From Pseudomonas palmensis (lineage in GTDB: Bacteria; Pseudomonadota; Gammaproteobacteria; Pseudomonadales; Pseudomonadaceae): 64,000 nt of DNA. Under the pieces are notes generated by a model. It was not told where the DNA came from. It saw only the letters and a program-made list of their open reading frames with translations, and searched no databases. Positions 18,212-26,591 of this stretch are shown piece by piece (the stretch's first letter is position 1; the number at the start of each line of letters is the position of its first letter). Position numbers and translations under genes: made by a program. The stretch spans positions 124,001 to 188,000 of the forward strand of contig NZ_JAFKEC010000005.1 of NCBI RefSeq assembly GCF_017848315.1, given 5' to 3'.

Positions 18212-20467
18212 TCATGCAGTGGGCATGAGGGTTTTCTTTGGAAGTGAAAAATAGAACGTCGCGCCCTGGTCCGGGACACCGTGGGCCCATACCGTGCCGC
18301 CATGGCGCTCGATGATGCGCCGCACATTGGCCAGGCCGATGCCGGTGCCTTCGAACTCTTCCATGCGGTGCAGGCGCTGGAACACGCCGAACAGCTTGTT
18401 GGCGTACTGCATGTCGAAGCCGACGCCGTTGTCGCGCACGCTGATCACGTGGGCGTCGTCGCGTTCCTGCACGTCGACCTCGATCAGCGCCACCGGCCGG
18501 CCGCGGGTGTACTTGATGGCGTTGGCGATGAGGTTGCGCAGGGCCAGGTGCAGGAAGGCCGGGTCGGCCACCACGATCGGCAGGGCGTTGAAGGTCCAGC
18601 GGATGTCGCGGCCCTCGTAGTCGGGCAGCATCTCCAGCTTGATGGAGGCGACCATCGCCGACAGGTTGACGTCGGACAGGTGCATGGCGCACCGGCCCAT
18701 CTGCGAGAAGCTCAGCAGGTTGTCCACCAGGGTGCCGGCGAACTTGGCGGAGTTCTCGATGGTGCCCAGAAAGCGCAGGCTGCGCTCGGACATGTTGGCG
18801 CCTTCGGCATCGCTGAGCAGCTCGGCGTAGCCGGCGATATGCCGCAGCGGCGCACGCAGGTCGTGGGAGACGCTGTAGGAGAAGGCTTCCAGTTCCTTGT
18901 TGGTCTTTTCCAGGGATTCGGACAGTTGCGCCAGTTCTTCGGCCTTGCGCAGCACGATGCCGAGGATGGCCTGGCGCAGCTCCTGCACGCCCTCGATTTC
19001 GCTGGGGTCCCAGGGGGTCGAGAAGCCTTCGACGATCTGCTGCCACTGCTCGAAGCTTTCGCGCGGGTTCAGCGAGCCGCTCTGGGCGATGCTTTTTTCC
19101 GGGCGGCCGGCCCAGTGCACCACCTGGGACTGCTGGGGTTTGAACCAGATCAGGTAATGCGGGTGCAGTTCGGAAATGGACACGGCAAGGATGCCGCTGG
19201 CCATGTCGGCCAGCCCCGTCAGGTGCGGGATATCGCGCCCGGCGTTGTCGGTATGGAACACCTCGGCGTCGCCGCGGGCGGTCAGCCAGCCCACCAGGGC
19301 CATGATCCGCGCCTGGGGCGGGGTGTGCCCGTAGGTATCGCAGCCGGTGCTGGACACCACTGCGGCACCGGCGGCGCCGACGAAGTCGGTGAAGATGTCG
19401 GGCAGGGCGCGCAGGCCCAGGCGCACGCTGTCCTGGTCGGCGATGGCGCCCAGCAGTTGCACGATGCGCTGGCGGATCTCGAGCATGCGCGCGTGGCGCA
19501 GGTGGGCTTCGCGGGTCTCGATCTGCAGCGACAGCACCCGGCCCAGCAGTTCGCAGGCGGTACGCACCTGAAAGCTCACGCTGCGCGGCGTGCGGTGATG
19601 ACACGACACCAGCCCCCATAACCGGCCCTCGACCACGATGGAAACCGACATCGAGGCCCAGGTCTGCATGTTGCGCATGTATTGCAGGTGCACGGGCGAG
19701 ACGCTGCGCAGGGTCGAGAAGCTCAGGTCCAGGGGTTGGCCGGTGAGCAGGTTGGCGGCCGGCAGCAGGCGCGCCGGCTGGTAGTCGGCATCCTCGATCA
19801 CGCGGATGCGGTTGGCACAGTACAGCGCCCGGGCCTGCGCCGGGATGTCCGAAGCAGGGAAGCACAGGCCCTTGTAGCTGGGGTAGTCGTCGTCGACCAG
19901 CTCGGCGTTGACCAGCCCGTTGCCCTCGGTGTCGAAGCGGTAGGACTTGACCCGGCCGAACCCGGTCAGGCGCTTGATCACGCGCACCGCCCGCTCGCAC
20001 AGCTCGTCGATGCTCTCGCTGTCCGGTGCGCCGCCAACGAAGGAGCGCACCAGCGGGTACAGCCGCGAGCTTGGCGCCGGCACGGCGGCCGGGCGCTGGA
20101 ATTCGGCGATCAGCACCTGGTCGTGGCGGTGCAGCATCATCGGCAGGCGCTGCGCCTGCTGGCCGATCAGAAACTGTACGTCGGCCACGTGATAGGGCTG
20201 GGACTGGTCTTCGTCGAGTTCGCCCAGCTGCTCGACGAAACTGCAACCGTCCTGCACCACCGCATCGAAATGCACGCCCAGCAAGGCGTCGATCTCCACC
20301 CCCAGCCAGTCCGGCAGGTTCTCGCTGACCTGGCGGATCAACATGGCCGGCTCCTGCACCACGACCATGAACCCCTGGGGCTGAATGCTGCCGGGGGTAC
20401 GGATCTGTTCACGGGCGCAGTTGGCCAGGGCGATCTGGAAAGCGTCGCTGGGGTGGGTGGTGGTCAC
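18212..20467 (-). CDS. bphP: Bacteriophytochrome histidine kinase
   Basis: A 751-residue red/far-red light sensor kinase with PAS-GAF-PHY-HisKA-HATPase order. Cys17 (NCAREQIRTPGSIQPQG) is the expected biliverdin attachment site of bacterial phytochromes. The GAF domain has the PASDIPAQAR motif, with the Asp that bonds the pyrrole nitrogens, and SPVHLQYMRNM with the chromophore His. The kinase H-box is SVSHDLRAPLRHI with His535, and the ATPase has NLIANAIKYT and GTGIGL. Start: the GTG at 20467, because AGGAGG lies at 20474-20479 and the further 16 upstream codons are poor. Odd: IQPQG instead of the common IQPHG. No heme oxygenase gene (bphO) is adjacent. Confidence 0.93.
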   Translation of the reverse strand: MTTTHPSDAFQIALANCAREQIRTPGSIQPQGFMVVVQEPAMLIRQVSENLPDWLGVEIDALLGVHFDAVVQDGCSFVEQLGELDEDQSQPYHVADVQFLIGQQAQRLPMMLHRHDQVLIAEFQRPAAVPAPSSRLYPLVRSFVGGAPDSESIDELCERAVRVIKRLTGFGRVKSYRFDTEGNGLVNAELVDDDYPSYKGLCFPASDIPAQARALYCANRIRVIEDADYQPARLLPAANLLTGQPLDLSFSTLRSVSPVHLQYMRNMQTWASMSVSIVVEGRLWGLVSCHHRTPRSVSFQVRTACELLGRVLSLQIETREAHLRHARMLEIRQRIVQLLGAIADQDSVRLGLRALPDIFTDFVGAAGAAVVSSTGCDTYGHTPPQARIMALVGWLTARGDAEVFHTDNAGRDIPHLTGLADMASGILAVSISELHPHYLIWFKPQQSQVVHWAGRPEKSIAQSGSLNPRESFEQWQQIVEGFSTPWDPSEIEGVQELRQAILGIVLRKAEELAQLSESLEKTNKELEAFSYSVSHDLRAPLRHIAGYAELLSDAEGANMSERSLRFLGTIENSAKFAGTLVDNLLSFSQMGRCAMHLSDVNLSAMVASIKLEMLPDYEGRDIRWTFNALPIVVADPAFLHLALRNLIANAIKYTRGRPVALIEVDVQERDDAHVISVRDNGVGFDMQYANKLFGVFQRLHRMEEFEGTGIGLANVRRIIERHGGTVWAHGVPDQGATFYFSLPKKTLMPTA

Positions 20468-20762
20468 AAGATCCCTCCTGAAGGCGTGTTGGCAGGCCGT
20501 GCAGGGGAAGGGCACAAGCGATCCCGGCCAAGTGTAGAAAGCGCGGACAAGGTATCAAATCCTGTGGTTTCACGATGCTAAAACTGATCCTTAGCTGATG
20601 AATTGGTTCAGTTTGATAGCGTTTTGCCCGTGCCCTGGCGCCGCCGCGGCCCGATCCAAGGGAACCCCACTGACCGCATCGGGTCGCTTGTACGGCTTGT
20701 CATGCGCGATCCATGAGCCACACTCACTGGATCGTCTCGTAATGCAATTGGGGGGATATGCC

Positions 20763-22409
20763 ATGAAGTTCGCAAGGAACGTGGCCACATTGGGCCTGGC
20801 CGTGTCACTGGCGGCCGGCCAGGCGCAGGGGGCGGAATCGAAGAAGGTCGATGTACTGCTGGTGGGGGGCGGCATCATGAGCGCCACGCTGGCAATCTGG
20901 CTCAACGAGCTGGAGCCGGGCTGGTCGATGGAGATGGTCGAGCGCCTGGACGGGGTGGCCGAGGAAAGCTCCAACGGCTGGAACAACGCCGGCACCGGGC
21001 ACTCGGCGCTGGCCGAGCTGAACTACACGCCCGAGGACAAGGACGGCAAGATCAACATCACCAAGGCGGTGGAGATCAACGAGGCGTTCCAGGTGACGCG
21101 CCAGTTCCTGGCTTGGCAGGTCAAGAACGGGGTGCTGAAGAACCCGCGCTCGTTCATCAATTCCACGCCGCACATGAGCTTCGTGTGGGGTGACGACAAC
21201 ATCAGTTTCCTCAAGCGCCGCTACGAGGCGCTGCAGGCCAGCCCCCTGTTCCGGCCGATGCAGTACTCCGAAGACCCGGCGCAGATCCGCAAGTGGGTGC
21301 CGCTGATGATGGAGGGCCGCGACCCCAACCAGAAGATCGCCGCCACCTGGACGCCGATCGGCACCGACGTGAACTTCGGCGAGATCACCCGCCAGTTCGT
21401 GGCGCACCTGCAGCAGCAGGAGAATTTCTCGCTCAAGCTGTCCAGCGAGGTCGAGGACATCCGTCGCAATGACGACGGCTCCTGGCACGTGGAGTACAAG
21501 AACCTCAAGAGCGGCGAGAAGTCGACCGCCGATGCCAAGTTCCTGTTCATCGGTGCCGGCGGCGCGGCGCTGCCGCTGCTGCAGAAGTCCGGCATTCCCG
21601 AGGCCCAGGACTACGCGGGCTTCCCGGTGGGCGGCTCGTTCCTGGTCACCGACAACCCCACCATCGCCCAGCAGCACATGGCCAAGGCCTACGGCATCGC
21701 CGCCACGGGCGCGCCGCCGATGTCGGTGCCGCACCTGGATACCCGGGTACTCGATGGCAAGCGGGTGATCCTGTTCGGGCCGTTCGCGACCTTCTCCACC
21801 AAGTTTCTCAAGGAAGGCTCGTACCTGGACCTGTTCTCCAGCATGACCACCCATAACCTGTGGCCCATGACCAAGGTGGGGATCGACCAGTTCGACCTGG
21901 TGCAGTACCTGGCAGGCCAGCTGATGCAATCGGACGACGACCGCTTCGAGGCGCTGCAGACCTACTTCCCCCAGGCCAAGAAGGAAGACTGGCGCCTGTG
22001 GCAGGCCGGGCAGCGGGTGCAGATCATCAAGCGCGACAAGGAAAAGGGCGGGGTGCTCAAGCTGGGCACCGAGGTGGTGAGCGCGGCCGATGGCAGCATT
22101 GCCGGGCTGCTGGGCGCATCGCCCGGCGCATCCACGGCGGCGCCGATCATGCTCGAAGTGCTGCAGAAGGTGTTCAAGGACAAGGTCGCCAGCCCGGCCT
22201 GGCAGCAGAAGCTGCACCAGATCGTGCCCAGCTACGGCACCCACCTGAACGACGACCCGGCCCGGGTGCAGCAGGAGTGGGCCTACACCAGCGAGATACT
22301 GCAGCTTGCGCCGCCACCGGGCATCGATACCCAGGCGCCGCAGCAGTCGCCGGCCACCGACCCGATCGGCCAGAAGCACAGCGACTCGGACCCTGACCTG
22401 GCGCCATGA
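20763..22409 (+). CDS. mqo: Malate:quinone oxidoreductase
   Basis: A 548-residue FAD enzyme that oxidises L-malate to oxaloacetate and passes electrons to quinone at the cytoplasmic membrane, replacing NAD malate dehydrogenase in the TCA cycle. The N-terminus is hydrophobic ([19 protein letters not shown]). The FAD motif follows as [16 protein letters not shown]; then [23 protein letters not shown] and, near the end, [16 protein letters not shown], all characteristic of Mqo. The C-terminal 30 residues are Pro/Gln-rich. The ATG at 20763 is preceded by a G-rich site; the longer open frame upstream lacks family sequence. It is divergent from bphP across a 295-bp gap. Confidence 0.95.
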   Translation: MKFARNVATLGLAVSLAAGQAQGAESKKVDVLLVGGGIMSATLAIWLNELEPGWSMEMVERLDGVAEESSNGWNNAGTGHSALAELNYTPEDKDGKINITKAVEINEAFQVTRQFLAWQVKNGVLKNPRSFINSTPHMSFVWGDDNISFLKRRYEALQASPLFRPMQYSEDPAQIRKWVPLMMEGRDPNQKIAATWTPIGTDVNFGEITRQFVAHLQQQENFSLKLSSEVEDIRRNDDGSWHVEYKNLKSGEKSTADAKFLFIGAGGAALPLLQKSGIPEAQDYAGFPVGGSFLVTDNPTIAQQHMAKAYGIAATGAPPMSVPHLDTRVLDGKRVILFGPFATFSTKFLKEGSYLDLFSSMTTHNLWPMTKVGIDQFDLVQYLAGQLMQSDDDRFEALQTYFPQAKKEDWRLWQAGQRVQIIKRDKEKGGVLKLGTEVVSAADGSIAGLLGASPGASTAAPIMLEVLQKVFKDKVASPAWQQKLHQIVPSYGTHLNDDPARVQQEWAYTSEILQLAPPPGIDTQAPQQSPATDPIGQKHSDSDPDLAP

Positions 22410-22444
22410 CCGTCGATGGCTACCTGTCAGCGGGGGCAGCGGGT

Positions 22445-23812
22445 TCAGTCCAGCGCAATCTCCAGGGTTGCGCACAGCCCGCCGGTAGCCATGTTCTCCA
22501 GCCGGACCTGACCGCCCAGCCGCATGGCGACCGCTTGGACGATGGCCAGGCCAAGGCCGGCGCCCTGTGCATTGCCACGACTGTAGAAGCGCTCGAACAG
22601 GCGCTCGCGTTCGGCTTCGTCGATACCAGGCCCCTCGTCCTGTATCGACAGCACGAAATGCGTCGGCTGGCGGCTCAGGCGAACGCTGATGATCCCTCCC
22701 TCGGGGGAGAAGTTCGCGGCATTGGTCACCAGGTTGTTGAGTGCGATATCGATCGCCCCGCCATCCACTCGGGCAAGGTAGTTGCCTGGGGCGGCCTCGA
22801 ACACCAGTTCAAGGCCCTGGTCCAGTAGCCATGGGGTCATCTGCACCAGGCTGTCGCGCACAGTGTGTTCAAGGTCGATTCGCGGGGCATGGGCATGACC
22901 CGGCTGCGGTTCCAGGCGTGCCATGGTGAGCAGTTGGTTGACCAGTCGGCTGGCGCGGTCCACCCCGTGTATCAGGTGTGCCAGCGATTCACGGTGCTCC
23001 TGTTCGGTCCCGGCCTCCTGCAGGTTTTGCGCGTGCACCCGCAGGACCGCCAGGGGCGTGCGCATTTCATGAGCCGCGTCGGCAATGAAGCGGCGCTCGC
23101 GTCCCAGCACTTCCTGGATCTGCGCCAGCATGCGGTTCAGCGCGGCCTGCATCGGTTCGAGTTCTGCAGGCAATGGCATCAGTTGCAGAGGTTCAAGCGA
23201 CCCTGAATGACGGGCACGCAGGGTGGCTGCCATGTTGGCCAGGGGTTTGAGCCCCCAGCCAATGGCCAGCCAGACCATTGCTGCCAGGATCAGGCTGCCG
23301 AGCATATTGGGCCACAGGGTGTGGCGTACGATGCGGTTGACCAGGTCAGTGCGTACGTCGTCGCGCTCGCCCACCCAGATCCGCACCTGGTTGATTTTGT
23401 CTTCGAGCAGGAAGGCGCGCCACTGCCGGCCATGCAGGTCATGCACGTCACTGAAGCCCGGTGCCGACGGTGGCGAGGTGAAGGCGGGGGCGCTGTTGGT
23501 ATGTACCAGCACCTGGCCCTGCGCATCCCACACCTGAAACGCGATCTTGCTTTCATAAGGGTGGCCGTCAAGCCTGGGTGTGGCTTCGCTCAGGGCCTGG
23601 TTGAACGCCTGGTACAGTTCGGTGTGTTGGTCGCCAGCCAGCGGCATGCGCATGACGCCCTGCAGAAGCCGCGCGTTCTGGGCCAGTTGTGCGTCATACA
23701 CCTCGGCTATTTCATGGTTGCTGTCATGCAGGTTGAAGGCGCTGAGAATCATCAGGCCGGTAAGCATCAGGCCGATGATCAGGGTCAGGGTACGGCGTCG
23801 GATCGACATCAT
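22445..23812 (-). CDS. Sensor histidine kinase (QseC/PmrB type) of the hemolysin-family operon
   Basis: A 455-residue inner-membrane kinase. Membrane segment 1 is at about 9-27, a periplasmic sensor region at 28-168, segment 2 at 169-188, a HAMP-like region up to 235, the H-box FIADAAHEMRTPLAVLRVH with His248, and the ATPase with N-box LNNLVTNAANFS and G-box GAGLGLAI. It is the last gene of a seven-gene operon and its start overlaps the response regulator stop (ATGA, 23809-23812). The ligand is unknown. Being encoded with biosynthetic genes suggests that it senses the pathway product or the stress the product relieves. Confidence 0.92.
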   Translation of the reverse strand: MMSIRRRTLTLIIGLMLTGLMILSAFNLHDSNHEIAEVYDAQLAQNARLLQGVMRMPLAGDQHTELYQAFNQALSEATPRLDGHPYESKIAFQVWDAQGQVLVHTNSAPAFTSPPSAPGFSDVHDLHGRQWRAFLLEDKINQVRIWVGERDDVRTDLVNRIVRHTLWPNMLGSLILAAMVWLAIGWGLKPLANMAATLRARHSGSLEPLQLMPLPAELEPMQAALNRMLAQIQEVLGRERRFIADAAHEMRTPLAVLRVHAQNLQEAGTEQEHRESLAHLIHGVDRASRLVNQLLTMARLEPQPGHAHAPRIDLEHTVRDSLVQMTPWLLDQGLELVFEAAPGNYLARVDGGAIDIALNNLVTNAANFSPEGGIISVRLSRQPTHFVLSIQDEGPGIDEAERERLFERFYSRGNAQGAGLGLAIVQAVAMRLGGQVRLENMATGGLCATLEIALD

Positions 23813-24471
23813 CGGCGCTCCTCCACCAGATAACCCACGCCGCGTACGGTTCGGATCAGGTCGGCGGAGAATTTTCTGCGCAGGTGATGGATGTGCACCT
23901 CCAGGGTGTTGCTTTCTGCTTCTTCGTTCCAGCCGTAAAGCAACTGGGTCAGCCGCTCGCGGGTCATGACACGCCCCGGCGGTGAAAGCAGCTCATGCAG
24001 CAGCTGATATTCCTTGGGCGTCAGGGGCACGTTCTGCCCATGGAAGGACACCTGCTGAGTGCCGGGGTCCAGGCTGATGCCTGCATGCTCGATTCTTGCC
24101 TTGGCCCGCCCGGCGCTGCGGCGCAGCAGGGCCCGCAGGCGCGCCTTGAGCTCCGCCAGGTCGAAGGGTTTGATCAGGTAGTCGTCGGCACCTGCATCCA
24201 GCCCGGCAATGCGGTCTTCGGTGGCATCGCGCGCGGTGAGTATCAGCACCGGCAGGGTGGAGCCGCTATGACGCAGGCGACGCAGCACCTGGAGGCCGTC
24301 CATACGCGGCAGCCCCAGGTCGAGCACCGCCAGGTCGAAGGTTTCACTGAGCAGCGCATGCAGGGCGCTGCTGCCGTCCCGGAGCCAGTCGACGGTGTAG
24401 CCTTCGCGCCCCAGGGCCTGATGAATGCCTTCACCCAGGGCCACGTCATCTTCTATCAGCAGCAAGCGCAC
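23809..24471 (-). CDS. OmpR-family response regulator (QseB/PmrA type)
   Basis: A 220-residue two-domain regulator. The receiver has Asp51 (LAVLDLGLPRMDG), the acidic pair in LLIEDD and Lys in YLIKPFDL. The C-terminal winged helix (about 125-218) has LTPKEYQLLHELLSPPG and NTLEVHIHHLRRK, close to QseB/PmrA. It starts 11 bases after the TPR gene stop, so it belongs to the same transcript. A direct repeat of the QseB/PmrA kind lies in front of the first gene of the operon, which suggests autoregulation. Confidence 0.93.
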   Translation of the reverse strand: MRLLLIEDDVALGEGIHQALGREGYTVDWLRDGSSALHALLSETFDLAVLDLGLPRMDGLQVLRRLRHSGSTLPVLILTARDATEDRIAGLDAGADDYLIKPFDLAELKARLRALLRRSAGRAKARIEHAGISLDPGTQQVSFHGQNVPLTPKEYQLLHELLSPPGRVMTRERLTQLLYGWNEEAESNTLEVHIHHLRRKFSADLIRTVRGVGYLVEERR

Positions 24472-24482
24472 GGTGACTCCTG

Positions 24483-25127
24483 TCAGTCGAGTTTCTTGTC
24501 GATGTCCGCCAGCAGCGCATTGATTTCATGGCGACGTCCGCTATCGGCGATTTCACGCCCTGGCCTCGGGGTGGCTTGCAGTGCCTTGAGCAAGGCTGCC
24601 CTGGCCTCGGGGTAACGCTTTTGACGGTAGAGGTGATCGCCCCAGAAGTACAGGCTGTCGATTCCATCGGGATTGATCAGCAAGGCCTGCTTGAGCAGCT
24701 GTTCGGCCTTGTCGGCGTCACCAAAGCCGATTGGCCAGCCTGGTACGCGATCATACAGGGCTGCAAGGCTGGTGTAGGCGGAGCCCTGCAGCGCCCTGGG
24801 GTCCAGCGTCAGCGCCTTTTCAAGGTCGGCCTTGGCCGTCTTGGCCTTGCCCAGCGCGCCCAGCCCGCCCTGCGCACCGGCCCAACTGCTGGTGACGATG
24901 CCCGCCCAGATCCAGGCTTCAGCCGTGGTCGGACGTTCCCGGGTAAATGCCGAGGCCTGGCTGGACAATTGCTCGAAGGCTGTCGCGCGTTGGTCTGGCG
25001 GCAATTGGTATTGGATGTGTGCCCAGCTGTGCTGAAGCATGTTCAGGCGTTGCTGGTCGGCATTGTCCAGGGCCCAGGCGCCTTGGCTCAGGCCCCAGAC
25101 CAGCAGGCAGGTGGCGATCTTTTTCAT
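24483..25127 (-). CDS. Exported TPR-like protein
   Basis: A 214-residue protein with a clear signal peptide (MKKIATCLLVWGLSQGAWA) and helical repeats of tetratricopeptide style (ALTLDPRALQGSAYTSLAALY, then AEQLLKQALLINPDGIDSLY and RYPEARAALLKALQATP). TPR proteins are scaffolds for complexes; this one would act in the periplasm. The start ATG overlaps the SDR stop (25124-25127), showing coupling. It has no recognisable catalytic motif. Its place between the enzymes and the two-component system may mean it presents a signal or holds an exported complex. Confidence 0.85.
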   Translation of the reverse strand: MKKIATCLLVWGLSQGAWALDNADQQRLNMLQHSWAHIQYQLPPDQRATAFEQLSSQASAFTRERPTTAEAWIWAGIVTSSWAGAQGGLGALGKAKTAKADLEKALTLDPRALQGSAYTSLAALYDRVPGWPIGFGDADKAEQLLKQALLINPDGIDSLYFWGDHLYRQKRYPEARAALLKALQATPRPGREIADSGRRHEINALLADIDKKLD

Positions 25128-25933
25128 GGTTTGGGCGGCTCGCGGTCGGTCTTGTGGCTGAGGCGGCGGATCAGTGGCAACTGCTTGCGCAGACCGCGGT
25201 CCACCAGGTGCGGCAGCAGGTTGTTCAGGCGCACGAAAAAACGCTCCTGCCAACCCAGGTAAAGGTCGCGCCGATCACCGGCAATGGCGTGAATCACGGC
25301 GCTGGCCACGGTTTTCGGATCATCGACATTGGCCTTGAGGGCAACGTTCAGGGCCTGCGCCGCCGGGCTGTTCATGGGGGTGCGGGTGGCCCGCGGGGCG
25401 ACGTACAGGACGTTGACCCGGGTGTCGGCCAGTTCCCGGCGCAGCGCTTCGGAAAACCCGCGCAGGGCGAACTTGCTCGCGCAGTAGGCCGCGTAGCCGG
25501 GGTAGCCGATCGAGCCGTAGGTAGACCCGACATTGACCACCATGGCGCTGTCGGCCTGTTTGAGCAGCGGCAACAACAGCCTTGTGAGGCACATGGGGGC
25601 ACTGATGTTCACTGCCAGCATGGCATTGATGTCACTGTCGTCCAGTTGCTCGAACATGGCGAAATGGTTCACGCCCGCAGCATTGATCAGCAGGTTCGCG
25701 CCGCCCAGGGCCTGGGCCGCGTTGAGCACCTTGCGCCTGTCCACGAGAAAGGTCAGGTCGGCGCCCATCCAGGTCAGTTGCGCGGGGTACTCTTGCAGCA
25801 GCGATTGCAGGGGTTCGGCATGCCGGGCCACCGCCAGCACGCGGGCGCCGTTGGCGCAAAGGGCGGCGGCTATGGCCAGGCCGATCCCGCCACTGGCACC
25901 GGTCAGAACCACGCGGGCGTCAGACAGGCGCAT
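25124..25933 (-). CDS. Short-chain dehydrogenase/reductase of the hemolysin-family operon
   Basis: A 269-residue classical SDR. The cofactor motif is TGASGGIGLAI near residue 10, the NAG variant is NAAG, the catalytic Ser is in NVGSTYGSIG and the Tyr-Lys pair in YAAYCASKFAL. It likely reduces a ketone or oxidises an alcohol with NAD(P)H. The C-terminal part (WQERFFVRLNNLLPHLVD) looks like a membrane-touching amphipathic helix, as in SDRs acting on lipids. I chose the ATG at 25933; another ATG lies four codons upstream. It overlaps the preceding oxidase gene by 14 bases and the TPR gene by four. Confidence 0.9.
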   Translation of the reverse strand: MRLSDARVVLTGASGGIGLAIAAALCANGARVLAVARHAEPLQSLLQEYPAQLTWMGADLTFLVDRRKVLNAAQALGGANLLINAAGVNHFAMFEQLDDSDINAMLAVNISAPMCLTRLLLPLLKQADSAMVVNVGSTYGSIGYPGYAAYCASKFALRGFSEALRRELADTRVNVLYVAPRATRTPMNSPAAQALNVALKANVDDPKTVASAVIHAIAGDRRDLYLGWQERFFVRLNNLLPHLVDRGLRKQLPLIRRLSHKTDREPPKP

Positions 25934-26591
25934 GCTGTGCTCCATCGTGCGGCAGGCCGCGAAACATGTCGGCATACAGGCGGTAGACCACGCGCGACGC
26001 ATCGATCACCGCGGCCTGGTCATCAGGGGCCTGCAGGGTGTTCATCAAACGGCGATAGGTCTGCATGTGCTCGAGGTCCAGCGAGCCATGGGAACTGAGG
26101 TAGCTGAAGGCGGCCTCCGGCAGCGCCAGGCGCGCGCGGATGCTGTGCGCGGCATGGGTGGCCAGGGCGATACTGGTACCTTCCAGCACATTGACCATGC
26201 CGAACAGCCCTACCGGGTTGCCCCGCGCGATCAGGTCGTAGAGGTAGGCGACCATCAGCTCGATCGGCAGTGAAGGCCGACCTTCGCGCACGGCATCGCT
26301 GTCACCGCCGCAGGCAGCAATGTCGTTGAGTATCCATTGCTCGTGGCCATACTCCTCTTCGATGTACTCGCACACGGCTTTGCGCAGCCACTCCAGCCGC
26401 GAGGGCAGGCGGGCGCCGCATGCCATCATCAAGGGTACGGTGTGACGCACATGGTAGTAGGCCTGGGCCAGGAAGGCCTGGTAGCTATCCAGGCTGACCT
26501 TGCCTTCGAGGGCATCGCGAATCACCGGCAGGCTGAACAGCGCATGGCGTTGCTGATGGGTTGCTTCTTGCAGCGTGTCGAAAAAGCTCAT
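25920..26591 (-). CDS. Heme-oxygenase-like diiron oxidase (TenA/UndA-like) of unknown substrate
   Basis: A 223-residue all-helical protein of the TenA/heme-oxygenase-like fold, often labelled iron-containing redox enzyme. It carries the full ligand pattern of the HDO superfamily: Glu80-x2-His83 (EEYGHE), Glu137 (VLEGTS) and His168-x3-Asp172-x2-His175 (SHGSLDLEHM). The E-x2-H form is the one I recall from UndA, which makes 1-undecene from lauric acid; H-x3-D-x2-H is the one of CADD. It lacks the heme-binding His of true heme oxygenases in the usual context. The neighbouring acyl-CoA synthetase suggests a fatty-acyl or acyl-amino substrate. It overlaps the synthetase (ATGA, 26588-26591). Confidence 0.82.
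   Translation of the reverse strand: MSFFDTLQEATHQQRHALFSLPVIRDALEGKVSLDSYQAFLAQAYYHVRHTVPLMMACGARLPSRLEWLRKAVCEYIEEEYGHEQWILNDIAACGGDSDAVREGRPSLPIELMVAYLYDLIARGNPVGLFGMVNVLEGTSIALATHAAHSIRARLALPEAAFSYLSSHGSLDLEHMQTYRRLMNTLQAPDDQAAVIDASRVVYRLYADMFRGLPHDGAQHAPV

Noticed and set aside
25920..26591. The HDO-type protein as the missing phytochrome heme oxygenase (BphO).
   Set aside because: It has a diiron ligand set and lies in another operon; the true heme oxygenase proximal His context is not seen.
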